DNA from: Sedimenticola sp.
GTDB lineage: Bacteria; Pseudomonadota; Gammaproteobacteria; Chromatiales; Chromatiaceae
Length of the DNA stretch: 39,990 bases
Assembly (NCBI GenBank): GCA_011051655.1
Contig: DRKS01000039.1
Span: 1-39,990, forward strand
Direction of reading: 5' to 3'
Position 1 is the first letter of the stretch. The number at the start of each line of letters is the position of its first letter. The notes beneath the pieces were generated by a model that had not been told where the DNA came from, ran no database searches, and saw nothing but the letters and a program-made list of their open reading frames with translations. Below, piece after piece: positions 24,418 through 31,711 of this stretch. Made by a program: the position numbers and the translations under genes.

Positions 24418-24972
24418 ATGAAGACAAGGAAAAAAACCGCGATATTGAATTGGCTGCTCAGGCGTCTGCACTGGAGTACTCGCCACCAGCGCCTGAGCCT
24501 ATTCTGGGTAGCGGCCCTTGTCAGCCTGGCGCTGCCCTGGCTACCCAACTTCAGCACAGGCGCTCACAAGACCTGTACGGTCAACAGTATCCACGACGGT
24601 GATACCATGCGTCTCACCTGTGACGGGGAGCAGGTTAAGGTTCGTCTCTACTGCATTGATGCCCCGGAGATGGGACAGTGGCCTTGGGGGAAGGTGTCTC
24701 GGGACTACCTGCGGGCGATCACACCCAAGCAGGTCAGGCTGGTGGCCCATGATCGGGACCGCTATGGCCGGACGGTGGGTGAGGTGATTACCACCGATGA
24801 GGCCCAGGAGAACCTCAACTTGGCCATGATTTGGTCCGGTCAGGCAGCGGTCTACCCAAGGTACTGCAACGACGGGCAGTATTACCAGGCTGAACAGGAG
24901 GCAAGAAAAATTGGGTCCGGTATATGGGGAAGTAAAGGACTGCATCAGTCGCCGTGGTCCTGGAGGAGATAG
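24418..24972 (+). CDS. Thermonuclease (SNase)-family protein with N-terminal anchor
   Basis: A 184-residue protein with an N-terminal basic segment and a hydrophobic helix (about residues 28-41), then an SNase-like OB fold: C-T-V-N-S-I-H-D-G-D-T-M-R-L-T-C, V-K-V-R-L-Y-C-I-D-A-P-E and D-R-D-R-Y-G-R-T-V-G-E-V. The catalytic residues of staphylococcal nuclease (R35, E43, R87) correspond to the R in V-R-L, the E of A-P-E and the R of Y-G-R. It is likely secreted or anchored outside the inner membrane. Small anchored SNases occur in plasmids and integrative elements. No good ribosome binding site is visible at 24418. It is the last gene of the 20003-24972 block. Confidence 0.87.
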   Translation: MKTRKKTAILNWLLRRLHWSTRHQRLSLFWVAALVSLALPWLPNFSTGAHKTCTVNSIHDGDTMRLTCDGEQVKVRLYCIDAPEMGQWPWGKVSRDYLRAITPKQVRLVAHDRDRYGRTVGEVITTDEAQENLNLAMIWSGQAAVYPRYCNDGQYYQAEQEARKIGSGIWGSKGLHQSPWSWRR

Positions 24973-25132
24973 TCTCCCCCACTTTTCCATAACCAATGGT
25001 TATTGACGACTAGGGTGTAAACAGTCTATCTTTTCTCTTGAGACGGGTAATTCCTGTGCCGTTCCTAGGGTGCTTCCTTCCATCGGTTGGCTATGAGCCC
25101 TGGGGCATCGAGCGGCGCGGGGTCCGTCTTTC

Positions 25133-25792
25133 CTATTTTGGGGGCAGGTAAACCGTCGCGTATCGCACGTTTCCCCTGTATATCTCGTACCAGTCCCTCT
25201 CACCCATAGCGTCCTTGCGGGCGAATCCCCAGCAGAACAGATCCACGGCTTGCAGCCCCGCGCTCTCGTGTGAGGCAAGATGGTCGATATCCAGTCGGGT
25301 GTTGAGCGGCAGCAAGGCCTCCAGTTGATTGGCGACGTACTGATTGAAGTCCTTTATCTCCTCCGTGTTCTTGCAGCGGTCCACCACCAGGCTGACACGC
25401 TGAACCTCATCGGGAAAGTGCACCTTCTTCAAGAGAAAATGTGCCAGGAAGTTGTAAAGCTTCTTCTTGCCCGCCTTGGTGCGTAGGTGGTCGGCCACCC
25501 GAACCTTGTTGAGGGTGACGCTGTAGATCGCCCATCCCTGCGTTGGTAACTGGCCATAGAAGTATCGCTTCACCGCCAGGGTGGTGCCGGTACCTTTGAG
25601 TTCCTGGACGATCCTCGAACCCTTCTTCTTGCGGTTGAGTTTGTTCTTAAGGGTGCGTTTGACTGCGCGTCGGAATCCGTCCTGAATTGGCTTATCGCAG
25701 CAGACCAGCAACGTGATGACGAAATAGGGCGAGGTGCCGGCTTTGCTAAAGTCAAAACCCAGGTCGCCGGATTCGTCGAGAAAGATAAACAT
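25133..25792 (-). CDS. DUF3800 domain protein
   Basis: A 219-residue protein with the DUF3800 pattern: F-L-D-E-S-G-D-L-G-F at the start (RNase H-like acidic strand), V-D-R-C-K in the middle and H-L-A-S-H-E-S-A-G-L-Q-A-V-D-L-F-C-W near the end. These suggest an RNase H-fold nuclease whose substrate is unknown; such genes are common in mobile elements. The start codon is at 25790-25792; no strong ribosome binding site is seen. It faces the SNase gene tail to tail. The 160 bp between them holds nothing I can recognise. Confidence 0.87.
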   Translation of the reverse strand: MFIFLDESGDLGFDFSKAGTSPYFVITLLVCCDKPIQDGFRRAVKRTLKNKLNRKKKGSRIVQELKGTGTTLAVKRYFYGQLPTQGWAIYSVTLNKVRVADHLRTKAGKKKLYNFLAHFLLKKVHFPDEVQRVSLVVDRCKNTEEIKDFNQYVANQLEALLPLNTRLDIDHLASHESAGLQAVDLFCWGFARKDAMGERDWYEIYRGNVRYATVYLPPK

Positions 25793-26025
25793 TATTGGCC
25801 AGTACCCATGAGTGTCTCCATCTGATTGCGCCGGGTGCAGTATTTTCGGCGTTGGGATAACTGTCTCATGCGCCTGGTATTAAGTGAAGTCTGATTCTAG
25901 CAATTGTGCTGAATCCGAATAGCGGAGTAGGCCCTCGGCTTCAAATTTCTGCCGCTAATAATCTACCGCCTTGAAGCCTGGGGCCACATACTGAGCCGGG
26001 AAACGGCCGATGGTGCTGTAGACGT

Positions 26026-26051
26026 AAAAAGGCCCGCCGCAAGGGCGGGCC
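26026..26051 (-). terminator. Terminator of the 57-aa gene
   Basis: Perfect 8-bp arms GGCCCGCC (26031-26038) and GGCGGGCC (26044-26051) with a 5-nt loop; on the minus strand the stem is followed by TTTTT (26026-26030). It lies just after the stop of the minus-strand gene at 26064-26237, a textbook intrinsic terminator. Confidence 0.85.
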
Positions 26052-26063
26052 GTAGTCCTCACA

Positions 26064-26237
26064 TCAGTTTTTGGGGTTGGTATCAATCACCTGTTTCCAG
26101 GTTTCCCCTTTTTTTGGTGTTGGTGGAGCAGGCTCCCCCTTTACCATAGTTGCTCTTTGTCCTGACTTCGAAGACTGATAAATCCCTGAATCAGTCACTT
26201 TGCTTCCAGGTCTTACTGTTGGCTTTTTGGTTGCCAT
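26064..26237 (-). CDS. Small YjzC-like protein, 57 aa
   Basis: The frame runs from ATG (26237) to TGA (26064) and has an AGGAG ribosome binding site 9 nt upstream. The product is basic and proline-rich with V-R-P-G-S-K-V-T-D-S-G-I-Y and later K-K-G-E-T-W-K-Q-V, which resembles the small YjzC-type family (G-x-x-A-x-x-G-x-Y...G-E-x-F/W-P). Function is unknown. It is followed by a strong terminator and preceded by another small gene with its own terminator, so it is probably expressed as a separate unit or by readthrough. Confidence 0.65.
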   Translation of the reverse strand: MATKKPTVRPGSKVTDSGIYQSSKSGQRATMVKGEPAPPTPKKGETWKQVIDTNPKN

Positions 26238-26266
26238 GATAATTACTCCTAGTCTTTCGAGTTCCG

Positions 26267-26291
26267 AAAAAGGGGCGCCAAACGACGCCCC
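26267..26291 (-). terminator. Terminator of the 44-aa gene
   Basis: Arms GGGGCG (26272-26277) and CGCCCC (26286-26291) with an 8-nt loop; on the minus strand the stem is followed by TTTTT (26267-26271). It follows the stop codon at 26303 by 11 nt. Confidence 0.75.
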
Positions 26292-26302
26292 CGGCCAGAG
26301 GC

Positions 26303-26437
26303 CTAGTTTTTCCGACGTTTACGGCGAATTCGAATTGGCCATGCACGAAGCCCATATTTATGAGCGTCTAGCAGGCGACCATTCCAGTTGCGCCGATAGC
26401 GTCGGAAGATTACGGTCATGTTGTCGTTTTCACGCAT
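26303..26437 (-). CDS. Small highly basic protein, 44 aa
   Basis: The ATG (26435-26437) has a strong GGAGGAAAC ribosome binding site, and the TAG at 26303 is followed by an intrinsic terminator, so this is a real transcription-translation unit despite its size. The product is arginine-rich (F-R-R-Y-R-R-N-W-N-G-R-L-L-D-A-H-K-Y-G, ending I-R-I-R-R-K-R-R-K-N) and could bind nucleic acid. I do not recognise a family. Confidence 0.6.
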   Translation of the reverse strand: MRENDNMTVIFRRYRRNWNGRLLDAHKYGLRAWPIRIRRKRRKN

Positions 26438-26656
26438 GACTGTTTCCTCCATGCCGTGCCGGGACTGAAAGCTGGCTACAATCGAAGATTGTACAAACCA
26501 TCCATTTTGGCCTATTATCGTTACCGGTAACCCAATGGGTTGCTTTTTTCGTTACTTCACAATAGATAAGGCCAATGGATGGTCGTAGGCGGGAGGTATC
26601 CCGGGGTCTACCTCGCTCCTGCCAACCACACGCTTTTCGCAAAAAATACTTTCTCT
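26438..26656. other. Non-coding stretch with an imperfect long inverted repeat
   Basis: Between the 44-aa gene and the hairpin at 26657 there is an imperfect inverted repeat: ACCATCCATT(TT)GGCC at 26497-26512 and GGCCAATGGATGGT at 26570-26583. Inside it lie a small stem (26526-26533 with 26537-26543) followed by TTTTTT on the plus strand, and the 12-bp palindrome GTTACCGGTAAC. This could be the upstream regulatory region of the small genes or an insertion remnant. No gene is evident. Confidence 0.45.
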
Positions 26657-26688
26657 GAAAGGGTCTGAGTTGCAGCTCAGACCCTTTC
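26657..26688. terminator. Bidirectional hairpin with 13-bp arms
   Basis: Perfect arms 26657-26669 and 26676-26688 (GAAAGGGTCTGAG and its complement) with a 6-nt loop. T-rich sequence follows on both strands. It marks a transcription boundary between the ImmA/XRE unit and the small genes. Confidence 0.7.
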
Positions 26689-26886
26689 GTATTTTCTGCA
26701 TGAATTTATGTTCAAAGCACATAATAGGGCGTTAATTCTGGGTGTCAACCACAATATCTTGTGGTTGGTGTGTATGTAGAATGCATACATCTTATTGAAT
26801 GCCTGTGGGTTAATTTTCCGTTTGGAGATAGCTGCTTTTTTGCCAGATTTGCGTGAGCGGTGTTTCGGCCTTGGATGGAATTTCAT
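26677..26886 (-). CDS. Possible small basic protein (uncertain)
   Basis: A frame from ATG at 26886 ends with TGA at 26677 inside the terminator hairpin. The predicted product starts M-K-F-H-P-R-P-K-H-R-S-R-K-S-G-K-K, basic at the N-terminus and hydrophobic later, without a recognisable family or a convincing ribosome binding site. It is recorded because nothing else explains 26690-26950; it may well be chance. Confidence 0.22.
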   Translation of the reverse strand: MKFHPRPKHRSRKSGKKAAISKRKINPQAFNKMYAFYIHTNHKILWLTPRINALLCALNINSCRKYERV

Positions 26887-26959
26887 GCGCACGGTAGGAA
26901 CTTCGTCGTGGGCGATCTAAGCCAAAGTCCGTTTGGATACAAATCAAGACCCCTTTCAT

Positions 26960-27493
26960 TTATGGCGCTATTCCTTCTTCCGTAAATTTTCGCCACTGAA
27001 ACTCCGCAGCATCTAAGGACACTCCGAACATCTGCATCGCGTCCCAGGGATCTTTGCATCGGTGGATATGGTCGACAGAGACAAGCAGTTCACCGCCAAA
27101 ACAGCTTGCCTGCCATTCGCTGCTGCGAAAGGCTGGTATTTCGGTTTCGGCTGGTTTCCTGGCTAGGCCCAAGTTGGTGTGCATGTGCAGGTGACCAAAT
27201 TCGTGGGCAATGGTTAGCCGGTCCCGACCATTGCCCTCGACGGCGCCTTCATAGACATCTTCCCTGATGAGCATAATCTTTTTATCCGGGAATGTAATGC
27301 CGTGGTTCTCACCCATGACCTCTTTTTCGCAGATGTCATATACAAAGTGTTTGTCGATTTGGTGGTAGACCTCCATATACTCAACGATGGGAAATAGAGG
27401 CTCCGTCCACTTAAGGGATTGCCGTACCTGCTTCGCCAGTCGGCGGATTGCAGCACGGGACATCGGGGGTACTTCAAAACACTGACCGCTCAA
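26960..27493 (-). CDS. ImmA/IrrE-family metallopeptidase
   Basis: A 177-residue protein with the zinc-protease motif T-I-A-H-E-F-G-H-L (H-E-F-G-H at about residues 97-101) and a preceding strand-loop G-I-T-F-P-D-K-K-I-M-L-I-R, typical of ImmA/IrrE (COG2856) peptidases. In ICEBs1-like elements ImmA cleaves the XRE repressor ImmR and so derepresses the element; the neighbouring XRE gene (27508-27870) is upstream on the same strand, 14 bp away, and is the likely substrate. The start may be at residue 11 (M-S-R-A-A-I-R-R). The C-terminal helix includes the usual substrate-binding E-W-Q-A-S-C-F-G-G-E segment. Confidence 0.9.
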   Translation of the reverse strand: MSGQCFEVPPMSRAAIRRLAKQVRQSLKWTEPLFPIVEYMEVYHQIDKHFVYDICEKEVMGENHGITFPDKKIMLIREDVYEGAVEGNGRDRLTIAHEFGHLHMHTNLGLARKPAETEIPAFRSSEWQASCFGGELLVSVDHIHRCKDPWDAMQMFGVSLDAAEFQWRKFTEEGIAP

Positions 27494-27507
27494 TTTCCCG
27501 TACTCCC

Positions 27508-27870
27508 TTAATTGTTGTGTTTCTTCTTGAGTAAGCCGCGTATCTGCTCCAACTCGTCTTCAGTGAGTGTGGAGAACTGACGGGCGAAAGCAGCGGCAAC
27601 TTCCCTTTGGGCATCGCTAAAGCCCATCATGGAAATGTTGACCTCGCTACGGGATTCCTGCGCCGCTTTTTTTAGATCTTCGGTCTCTTTTTTGGGTAGT
27701 TCGAAGAAAGCAGCGATATCTCGGACCAGTTTGTCAGGTGGATTTTTTCTGCCAGTTTCAACCGCGGACAGATAGGCAGAGGTTTTGCCCAGCGTTTCCG
27801 CCATTGCCTTGAGTGTAACCCCCTTGTCTATCCGCAGCTTCCGTACTGTCTTTCCAAATCTTGAAAGCAT
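27508..27870 (-). CDS. XRE-family regulator paired with ImmA-like protease
   Basis: A 120-residue protein with an N-terminal XRE helix-turn-helix (V-T-L-K-A-M-A-E-T-L-G-K-T-S-A-Y-L-S-A-V-E-T-G-R-K) and a C-terminal helical tail that ends K-K-K-H-N-N. It sits just upstream of the ImmA-like gene, so a repressor/anti-repressor protease pair is likely. This is the second regulatory pair in the element. The alternative is a toxin-antitoxin-type arrangement in which the metallopeptidase domain is the partner. Confidence 0.88.
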   Translation of the reverse strand: MLSRFGKTVRKLRIDKGVTLKAMAETLGKTSAYLSAVETGRKNPPDKLVRDIAAFFELPKKETEDLKKAAQESRSEVNISMMGFSDAQREVAAAFARQFSTLTEDELEQIRGLLKKKHNN

Positions 27871-28092
27871 GTTTTATCTCCGGTGTTAGCTGTCGGACTC
27901 CCAGTATTTTCTACTGTGTCGACCATATATTAGGCAAAACGGGATAATAAATCAACCAAAAATGGTTAACATCTTTTCCAAGTTGCAGTATTATTGCTTC
28001 TCGAAACGGCTGTCTGCTGGCCCTGTTTATGGTGGATGGCATTTGTTGATCCAGGCCGTTTAGGGCCGCGTATCTACGGAGGAAACAAAGAG

Positions 28093-28311
28093 ATGGGATC
28101 AGAGGGACTGCTCGAAGAACTGGTGAACAAGAATGACCAGCTGCGGGACATCTCGATCATCGCAGGACGCAACGTAAGAGGGCTACTGGGGATCGCGGAG
28201 TGGATCGAAGAGACGGGCCATCCGCGCAAAGCCGAAGCGGTACGGGTGATGGCGCACCAACTCGATGAAGTGGTGGGAGAGCTGGGGACCATGGTGACGG
28301 TGACAGAGTGA
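28093..28311 (+). CDS. Unrecognised 72-aa acidic helical protein
   Basis: The ATG at 28093 has GGAGG about 8 nt upstream, a strong choice over the frame's longer reach to 27994. The product is helical and acidic (L-L-E-E-L-V-N-K-N-D-Q-L-R-D-I-S, later A-E-A-V-R-V-M-A-H-Q-L-D-E-V). It lies alone, divergent from the XRE gene, and is followed by about 680 bp without a convincing gene. No family is recognised. Confidence 0.6.
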   Translation: MGSEGLLEELVNKNDQLRDISIIAGRNVRGLLGIAEWIEETGHPRKAEAVRVMAHQLDEVVGELGTMVTVTE

Positions 28312-28888
28312 TGAAGAATCGGTTTGCCCGTCTGTCACGCGCCTTGCAGGGCCGGCAAGGAGTAAATCCTCCGCGCCCCACATGGCAACGCACGCGCCAG
28401 CCGGGCAGGCTTGATTCAGATCACCCCCGGTCCCCTCAAGGGGAGCCCACTAATCGGCCGGAGTGTGTAATTCAGGCCCGCCGCCCGCTCGGGCTGGCTG
28501 CGCAACGCAAACACCGCGTCACTCCGCCCACCCTCCCGCGCGGCTCCGCACTCCGTAGCCAGGCCGCACCCCCTATCCCGCCGCCGCTCCGCCACGGCGC
28601 CCGAAAAGCCTTGCTCGTTCCTCGCCGGCTTATCGGGCTTGCGGCTCCGCAGGCGGCTTACCGCAGTGGTAGCTTGATAGTCCGCTTGCGCCGCCAGCCT
28701 CCGCCCGGATGCTCGCAAACAACGCTCCCAACCGGCCGGCCTCTGTCGGCACGGCGCTCCGCACTCCGTAACGGACCACGGTATCAAAGGTGCGCGCCCT
28801 GTCACGCCCCTCGCTCTGCCGTCCCTCCGCTCGTGGCTGCGCCACCAACTCCAGTTCGGGCAAGGCCCGCACCAGGCTCCGCACTATG
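28312..28888. other. Non-coding GC-rich stretch with repeats
   Basis: Long frames exist on both strands here, but they have the proline/arginine-rich composition of chance frames in GC-rich DNA. The stretch holds GATCACCCCC near 28418, a CCCCTCAAGGGG hairpin near 28432, an AACGCAAACA run near 28503 (all echoed near 31717-31820), and a motif GCTCCGCACTCCGTA present near 28553 and 28765. It may be a regulatory or transfer-related region; no gene is supported. Confidence 0.45.
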
Positions 28889-28960
28889 GTTGTACCACGT
28901 TGTACCAACTTTCTTGACAAGGGGCTGATGCTCTACTAGGCTGGTACAACCTGGAACAAC
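28889..28960 (+). promoter_or_regulatory. Promoter flanked by symmetric tandem operators, upstream of the GTPase gene
   Basis: GTTGTACCA occurs at 28889-28897 and 28899-28907 (10 bp apart), and the complement TGGTACAAC at 28942-28950 and as TGGAACAAC at 28952-28960 (again 10 bp apart). Between them are TTGACA (28914-28919) and, after 17 nt, TAGGCT (28937-28942). The whole is a dyad built from two tandem half-sites per side around a promoter: a strong sign of a repressor-controlled promoter for the GTPase gene. The regulator is unknown. Confidence 0.7.
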
Positions 28961-28989
28961 ATCTGGCGCGCAAAGCTGAGGAGGCGGTG

Positions 28990-31278
28990 ATGGTTAAACA
29001 ACGATATTCGGCTTCAAAAACACGTTCCCAAGGGAGGAATGCTTGGGCGGTAACCTTCCGCCACCCGGTCGTAAAGAAAGACCCGCGCAGCAGTAGTGGG
29101 ATCAAGGTCAGACGGGGGCTCGGGACCCCAGACGAAGCGGAGGCCGACAAACTCGTCGACGAGATGAATATTCTTCTTGGGGATGAGTCGTATTGGAGCC
29201 TGAGCCAGAAAGGACGGGCCGAACGCCAGTTTGCCAAGGTAATCGTGGATGCCTTCTATGAGCCTATGGTCGCTGATGCCCACCTTGATCCTTGGAAGGC
29301 CAGGGATGAAGTAATACCGATTCCGTCCGCCGAGGATGGCTTCACCAAAGTGCTGTTTCTCGGGACCACCGGAGCGGGCAAGACATCCTTGCTGAGGCAT
29401 TTGATTGGTTCTCACCCGGAGAAGGATCGTTTTCCCTCTACCTCCACTGGCAAGACCACGGTGTCGGATATTGAGGTCATCACGGATCACGAGGGTTACC
29501 AAGCTGTGGTGACCTTCTTTCCCGAGGGAACCGTGCGGACCTATACCCAGGAATCGGTCGACGAGGCTTGCAAGGCTGTGTGGCGGGGAGAATCCGATGA
29601 GAAGGTTGTAAAGGAACTGTTGAACCACAAGGAGCAGCGCTTTCGGTTGAGTTATTTACTGGGGTCTTGGTCTGCTCAGGAGATTCAGGGAGACGATGAC
29701 GATTGGGGTTTCGATGACGTAGAGGAGGATGTCGAACCAACAGCAGAACAGGTTTCCGAAGAGGGTATCTATCCATCGGTGGAAGAGCGCCGAGAGATGC
29801 AGGAAAAGCTATCGGAGTATGCAGGACGAATCAGAGAGATCGCAGAAAGTGCAATCGCCAAGGTATCGGAGGAATGGGGTGAGGATGTGCTGCGCCTCAA
29901 GGGGGAAGACCTTGATCTGGTACTGGATTATTTTGAGGAAATCCTCGGGAAGATGCCTGGCTATGATGCGCTCATAGAGGACATCATTGAGCAGGTATTG
30001 AAACGGTTCGATTATCTGGCAGCCGGCAAACTTAGGCGAAAGGGCAAATGGCCCGATAGATGGACGTTTGAATCCGCAGACAGAGATGAGTTTATTAATC
30101 AAGTTCGTTGGTTTTCGAGTAATTACGCCCCGGCATTCGGGCGGTTACTGACTCCTTTGGTACAAGGCGTTCGGGTTCGCGGCCCGTTCTTTGCCGAAGC
30201 GCTTGGAGATACCCGGGGTCTCGTGCTCATGGACGGCGAGGGTCTAGGACACGTGGCCGAGACGGTGGCGGATGTATCCACACACTTCACTAGTCGATAC
30301 CAGATGGCCGATGTCATTCTGCTCGTAGATAATGCACAACAACCCATGCAGGCAGCGCCGCTGTCCGTCGTGCGCTCCGTCGCGACCAGCGGCCACCAAG
30401 ACAAACTGGCCATTGCGTTCACTCATTTTGACCAGGTGAAAGGCGTCAATTTTTCCGGCTTCTCGGATCGTCGCGATCATGTTTTGGCTTCGGTGAAGAA
30501 TGCACTCAGCAACATGCGAACCACAGTGGGTGATTCCGTGATCAACAGCATGGAAGGGCATCTCTACAACCGGTGCTTCATGCTTGGTGCCCTAGACAAA
30601 CCAGCATCGAAGATCCCAAAAGGAGTGTTTTCTCAGCTCAATGCCCTAGTGGATTTCTTCCGCAGCGCCATTGAGCCCTACGAGCCACCGGCAGTTGCTC
30701 CGGTCTACGACCCCGCGAGCATGTCGTTCGCGGTCCAGGCGGCGACGCAGGAATTTCAGTCCCTATGGAACGCCCGACTTGGTTACCAATATCAAGAAAG
30801 CGTCTCGAAGGAGCACTGGACCCGTATCAAGGCATTGACGCGGCGGGTCGCAAGGATGGGGGGGGTGGAATACGACTACCTGCGACCGGTCGCCGAATTG
30901 ATCGCCCGCCTCAGTGAAGGGATTTCCCGCTTTCTGGATAAGCCCGTGCAATGGGATCCACATGGCCAGAACGAAGAGGAGGAGTCAGAGGCTATTGATG
31001 TTGTCCGTAGTGAGGTGTTCCAATCTCTCCACTCGTTGGCGATGGAGCGGCTGATCCAGGAACACTTAGTAGATTGGTCTCGTGCATTCGAGCGCGCAGG
31101 GAGAGGGTCATCCTATGACCGTGCTCGTGACGTGCGGAACATCTACCAAACCGCTGCGCCAGTACCTGGCATTGAGTTGACGCCGCAGTCATCGGAGTTC
31201 CTGAGTAACGTCCGGGAGTTGGTATTCGATGCGATCGAAAATGCCGGTGGGAAGATCATAACCGTGCGCGGCAGTTGA
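28990..31278 (+). CDS. Large GTPase with integrase-arm-like N-terminal domain
   Basis: From the ATG at 28990 (GAGGAGG 5 nt upstream; a GTG at 28987 is an alternative) the protein has 762 residues. Residues 1-60 (W-A-V-T-F-R-H-P-V-V-K-K, V-R-R-G-L-G-T-P-D-E-A-E-A, L-G-D-E-S-Y-W) resemble the arm-type DNA-binding domain of tyrosine integrases. A GTPase follows: P-loop G-T-T-G-A-G-K-T at 125-132, a switch I-like P-S-T-S-T-G-K-T-T, an acidic helical insertion (about 230-300), D-G-E-G-L-G in the G3 position at 415 and T-H-F-D (478-481) as a G4-like motif. The C-terminal half is helical, dynamin-like in general form but unassigned. It has its own operator-promoter and terminator and looks like independent cargo. 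Function unknown; defence is a guess. Confidence 0.72.
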   Translation: MVKQRYSASKTRSQGRNAWAVTFRHPVVKKDPRSSSGIKVRRGLGTPDEAEADKLVDEMNILLGDESYWSLSQKGRAERQFAKVIVDAFYEPMVADAHLDPWKARDEVIPIPSAEDGFTKVLFLGTTGAGKTSLLRHLIGSHPEKDRFPSTSTGKTTVSDIEVITDHEGYQAVVTFFPEGTVRTYTQESVDEACKAVWRGESDEKVVKELLNHKEQRFRLSYLLGSWSAQEIQGDDDDWGFDDVEEDVEPTAEQVSEEGIYPSVEERREMQEKLSEYAGRIREIAESAIAKVSEEWGEDVLRLKGEDLDLVLDYFEEILGKMPGYDALIEDIIEQVLKRFDYLAAGKLRRKGKWPDRWTFESADRDEFINQVRWFSSNYAPAFGRLLTPLVQGVRVRGPFFAEALGDTRGLVLMDGEGLGHVAETVADVSTHFTSRYQMADVILLVDNAQQPMQAAPLSVVRSVATSGHQDKLAIAFTHFDQVKGVNFSGFSDRRDHVLASVKNALSNMRTTVGDSVINSMEGHLYNRCFMLGALDKPASKIPKGVFSQLNALVDFFRSAIEPYEPPAVAPVYDPASMSFAVQAATQEFQSLWNARLGYQYQESVSKEHWTRIKALTRRVARMGGVEYDYLRPVAELIARLSEGISRFLDKPVQWDPHGQNEEEESEAIDVVRSEVFQSLHSLAMERLIQEHLVDWSRAFERAGRGSSYDRARDVRNIYQTAAPVPGIELTPQSSEFLSNVRELVFDAIENAGGKIITVRGS

Positions 31279-31307
31279 AATGCGATTGCGCTTCCCCTTA
31301 AATGGTC

Positions 31308-31345
31308 CCCGTCTGGATCTTCTTGAGATTCAGACGGGCTTTCCT
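31308..31345 (+). terminator. Terminator of the GTPase gene
   Basis: Arms CCCGTCTG (31308-31315) and CAGACGGG (31331-31338), with internal GATC/GAT pairing in the loop, followed by CTTTCC. It lies 30 bp after the GTPase stop codon. Confidence 0.7.
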
Positions 31346-31391
31346 CCGGGCAGGATTCCGGATTTTTCAACAAGACAAAGGAGTGTATCTC

Positions 31392-31565
31392 ATGCTTATC
31401 CTATCCCGCCGTAACCGGTGAATCTCTCTCAAGATTGGCGACGACATCGAAGTCGTCGTGTTCGACATTCGTGGTAACCAGGTCCGCCTTGGTATCGACG
31501 CTCCGGATGATGTGACCATCCGGCGTGAGGAATTGTACGAAGAGCCGTTTGAAGAAACTGGTTGA
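31392..31565 (+). pseudogene. csrA: csrA-like gene with a disrupted N-terminal coding region
   Basis: The ATG at 31392 is preceded by AAGGAG. The frame starts M-L-I-L-S-R-R, the exact CsrA N-terminus, then reads N-R and a TGA at codon 10; after it the same frame continues L-K-I-G-D-D-I-E-V-V-V-F-D-I-R-G-N-Q-V-R, then I-D-A-P-D-D-V-T-I-R-R-E-E-L-Y to a TGA at 31563-31565. The bases between the conserved parts read as G-E-S-L (GGTGAATCTCTC) in the +1 frame, so the break is best explained as one extra base before it and two after (18 nt where 15 are expected). CsrA binds GGA-containing RNA hairpins. The gene appears recently broken, or the base calls are wrong. Confidence 0.8.
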
Positions 31566-31620
31566 CTCGTACATTGGCAGGCGGATGGGCCGTACATAAT
31601 TGTCGGTTCATCGCCTGCAT

Positions 31621-31711
31621 AGGTGTGGCTGGCTAAGTCCCGAGGAAATTTGTTCTATGCTGTGAGCGCCGGCACCGTTCCTGTCTAGCTCAGAAAGCCA
31701 GCCACCTTTTT
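31621..31711 (+). ncRNA. Stem-loop followed by U-run: sRNA or terminator candidate
   Basis: Arms GTGGCTGGCT (31625-31634) and AGCCAGCCAC (31696-31705) are perfect complements, followed by C and TTTTT (31707-31711). The loop of 61 nt carries one GGA in CCGAGGAAA. The stem and U-run form an intrinsic-terminator shape with a very large loop, so a small structured RNA is possible. No promoter is clear upstream. It lies 56 bp after the broken csrA. Confidence 0.35.

Noticed and set aside
26513-26549. A possible tiny transcript: TATTAT -10 followed by a small stem and TTTTTT
   Set aside because: The distance from promoter to terminator would allow only about 25 nt of RNA and the -35 is poor; more likely a chance arrangement within the inverted repeat.
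28308-28928. A 206-residue plus-strand frame and overlapping minus-strand frames
   Set aside because: Proline/arginine/alanine-rich translation on both strands, no ribosome binding site or motif, and direct DNA repeats inside; treated as non-coding.
31367-31597. Minus-strand frames opposite csrA
   Set aside because: They are serine/arginine-rich shadows; the plus-strand CsrA similarity and ribosome binding site explain the DNA.
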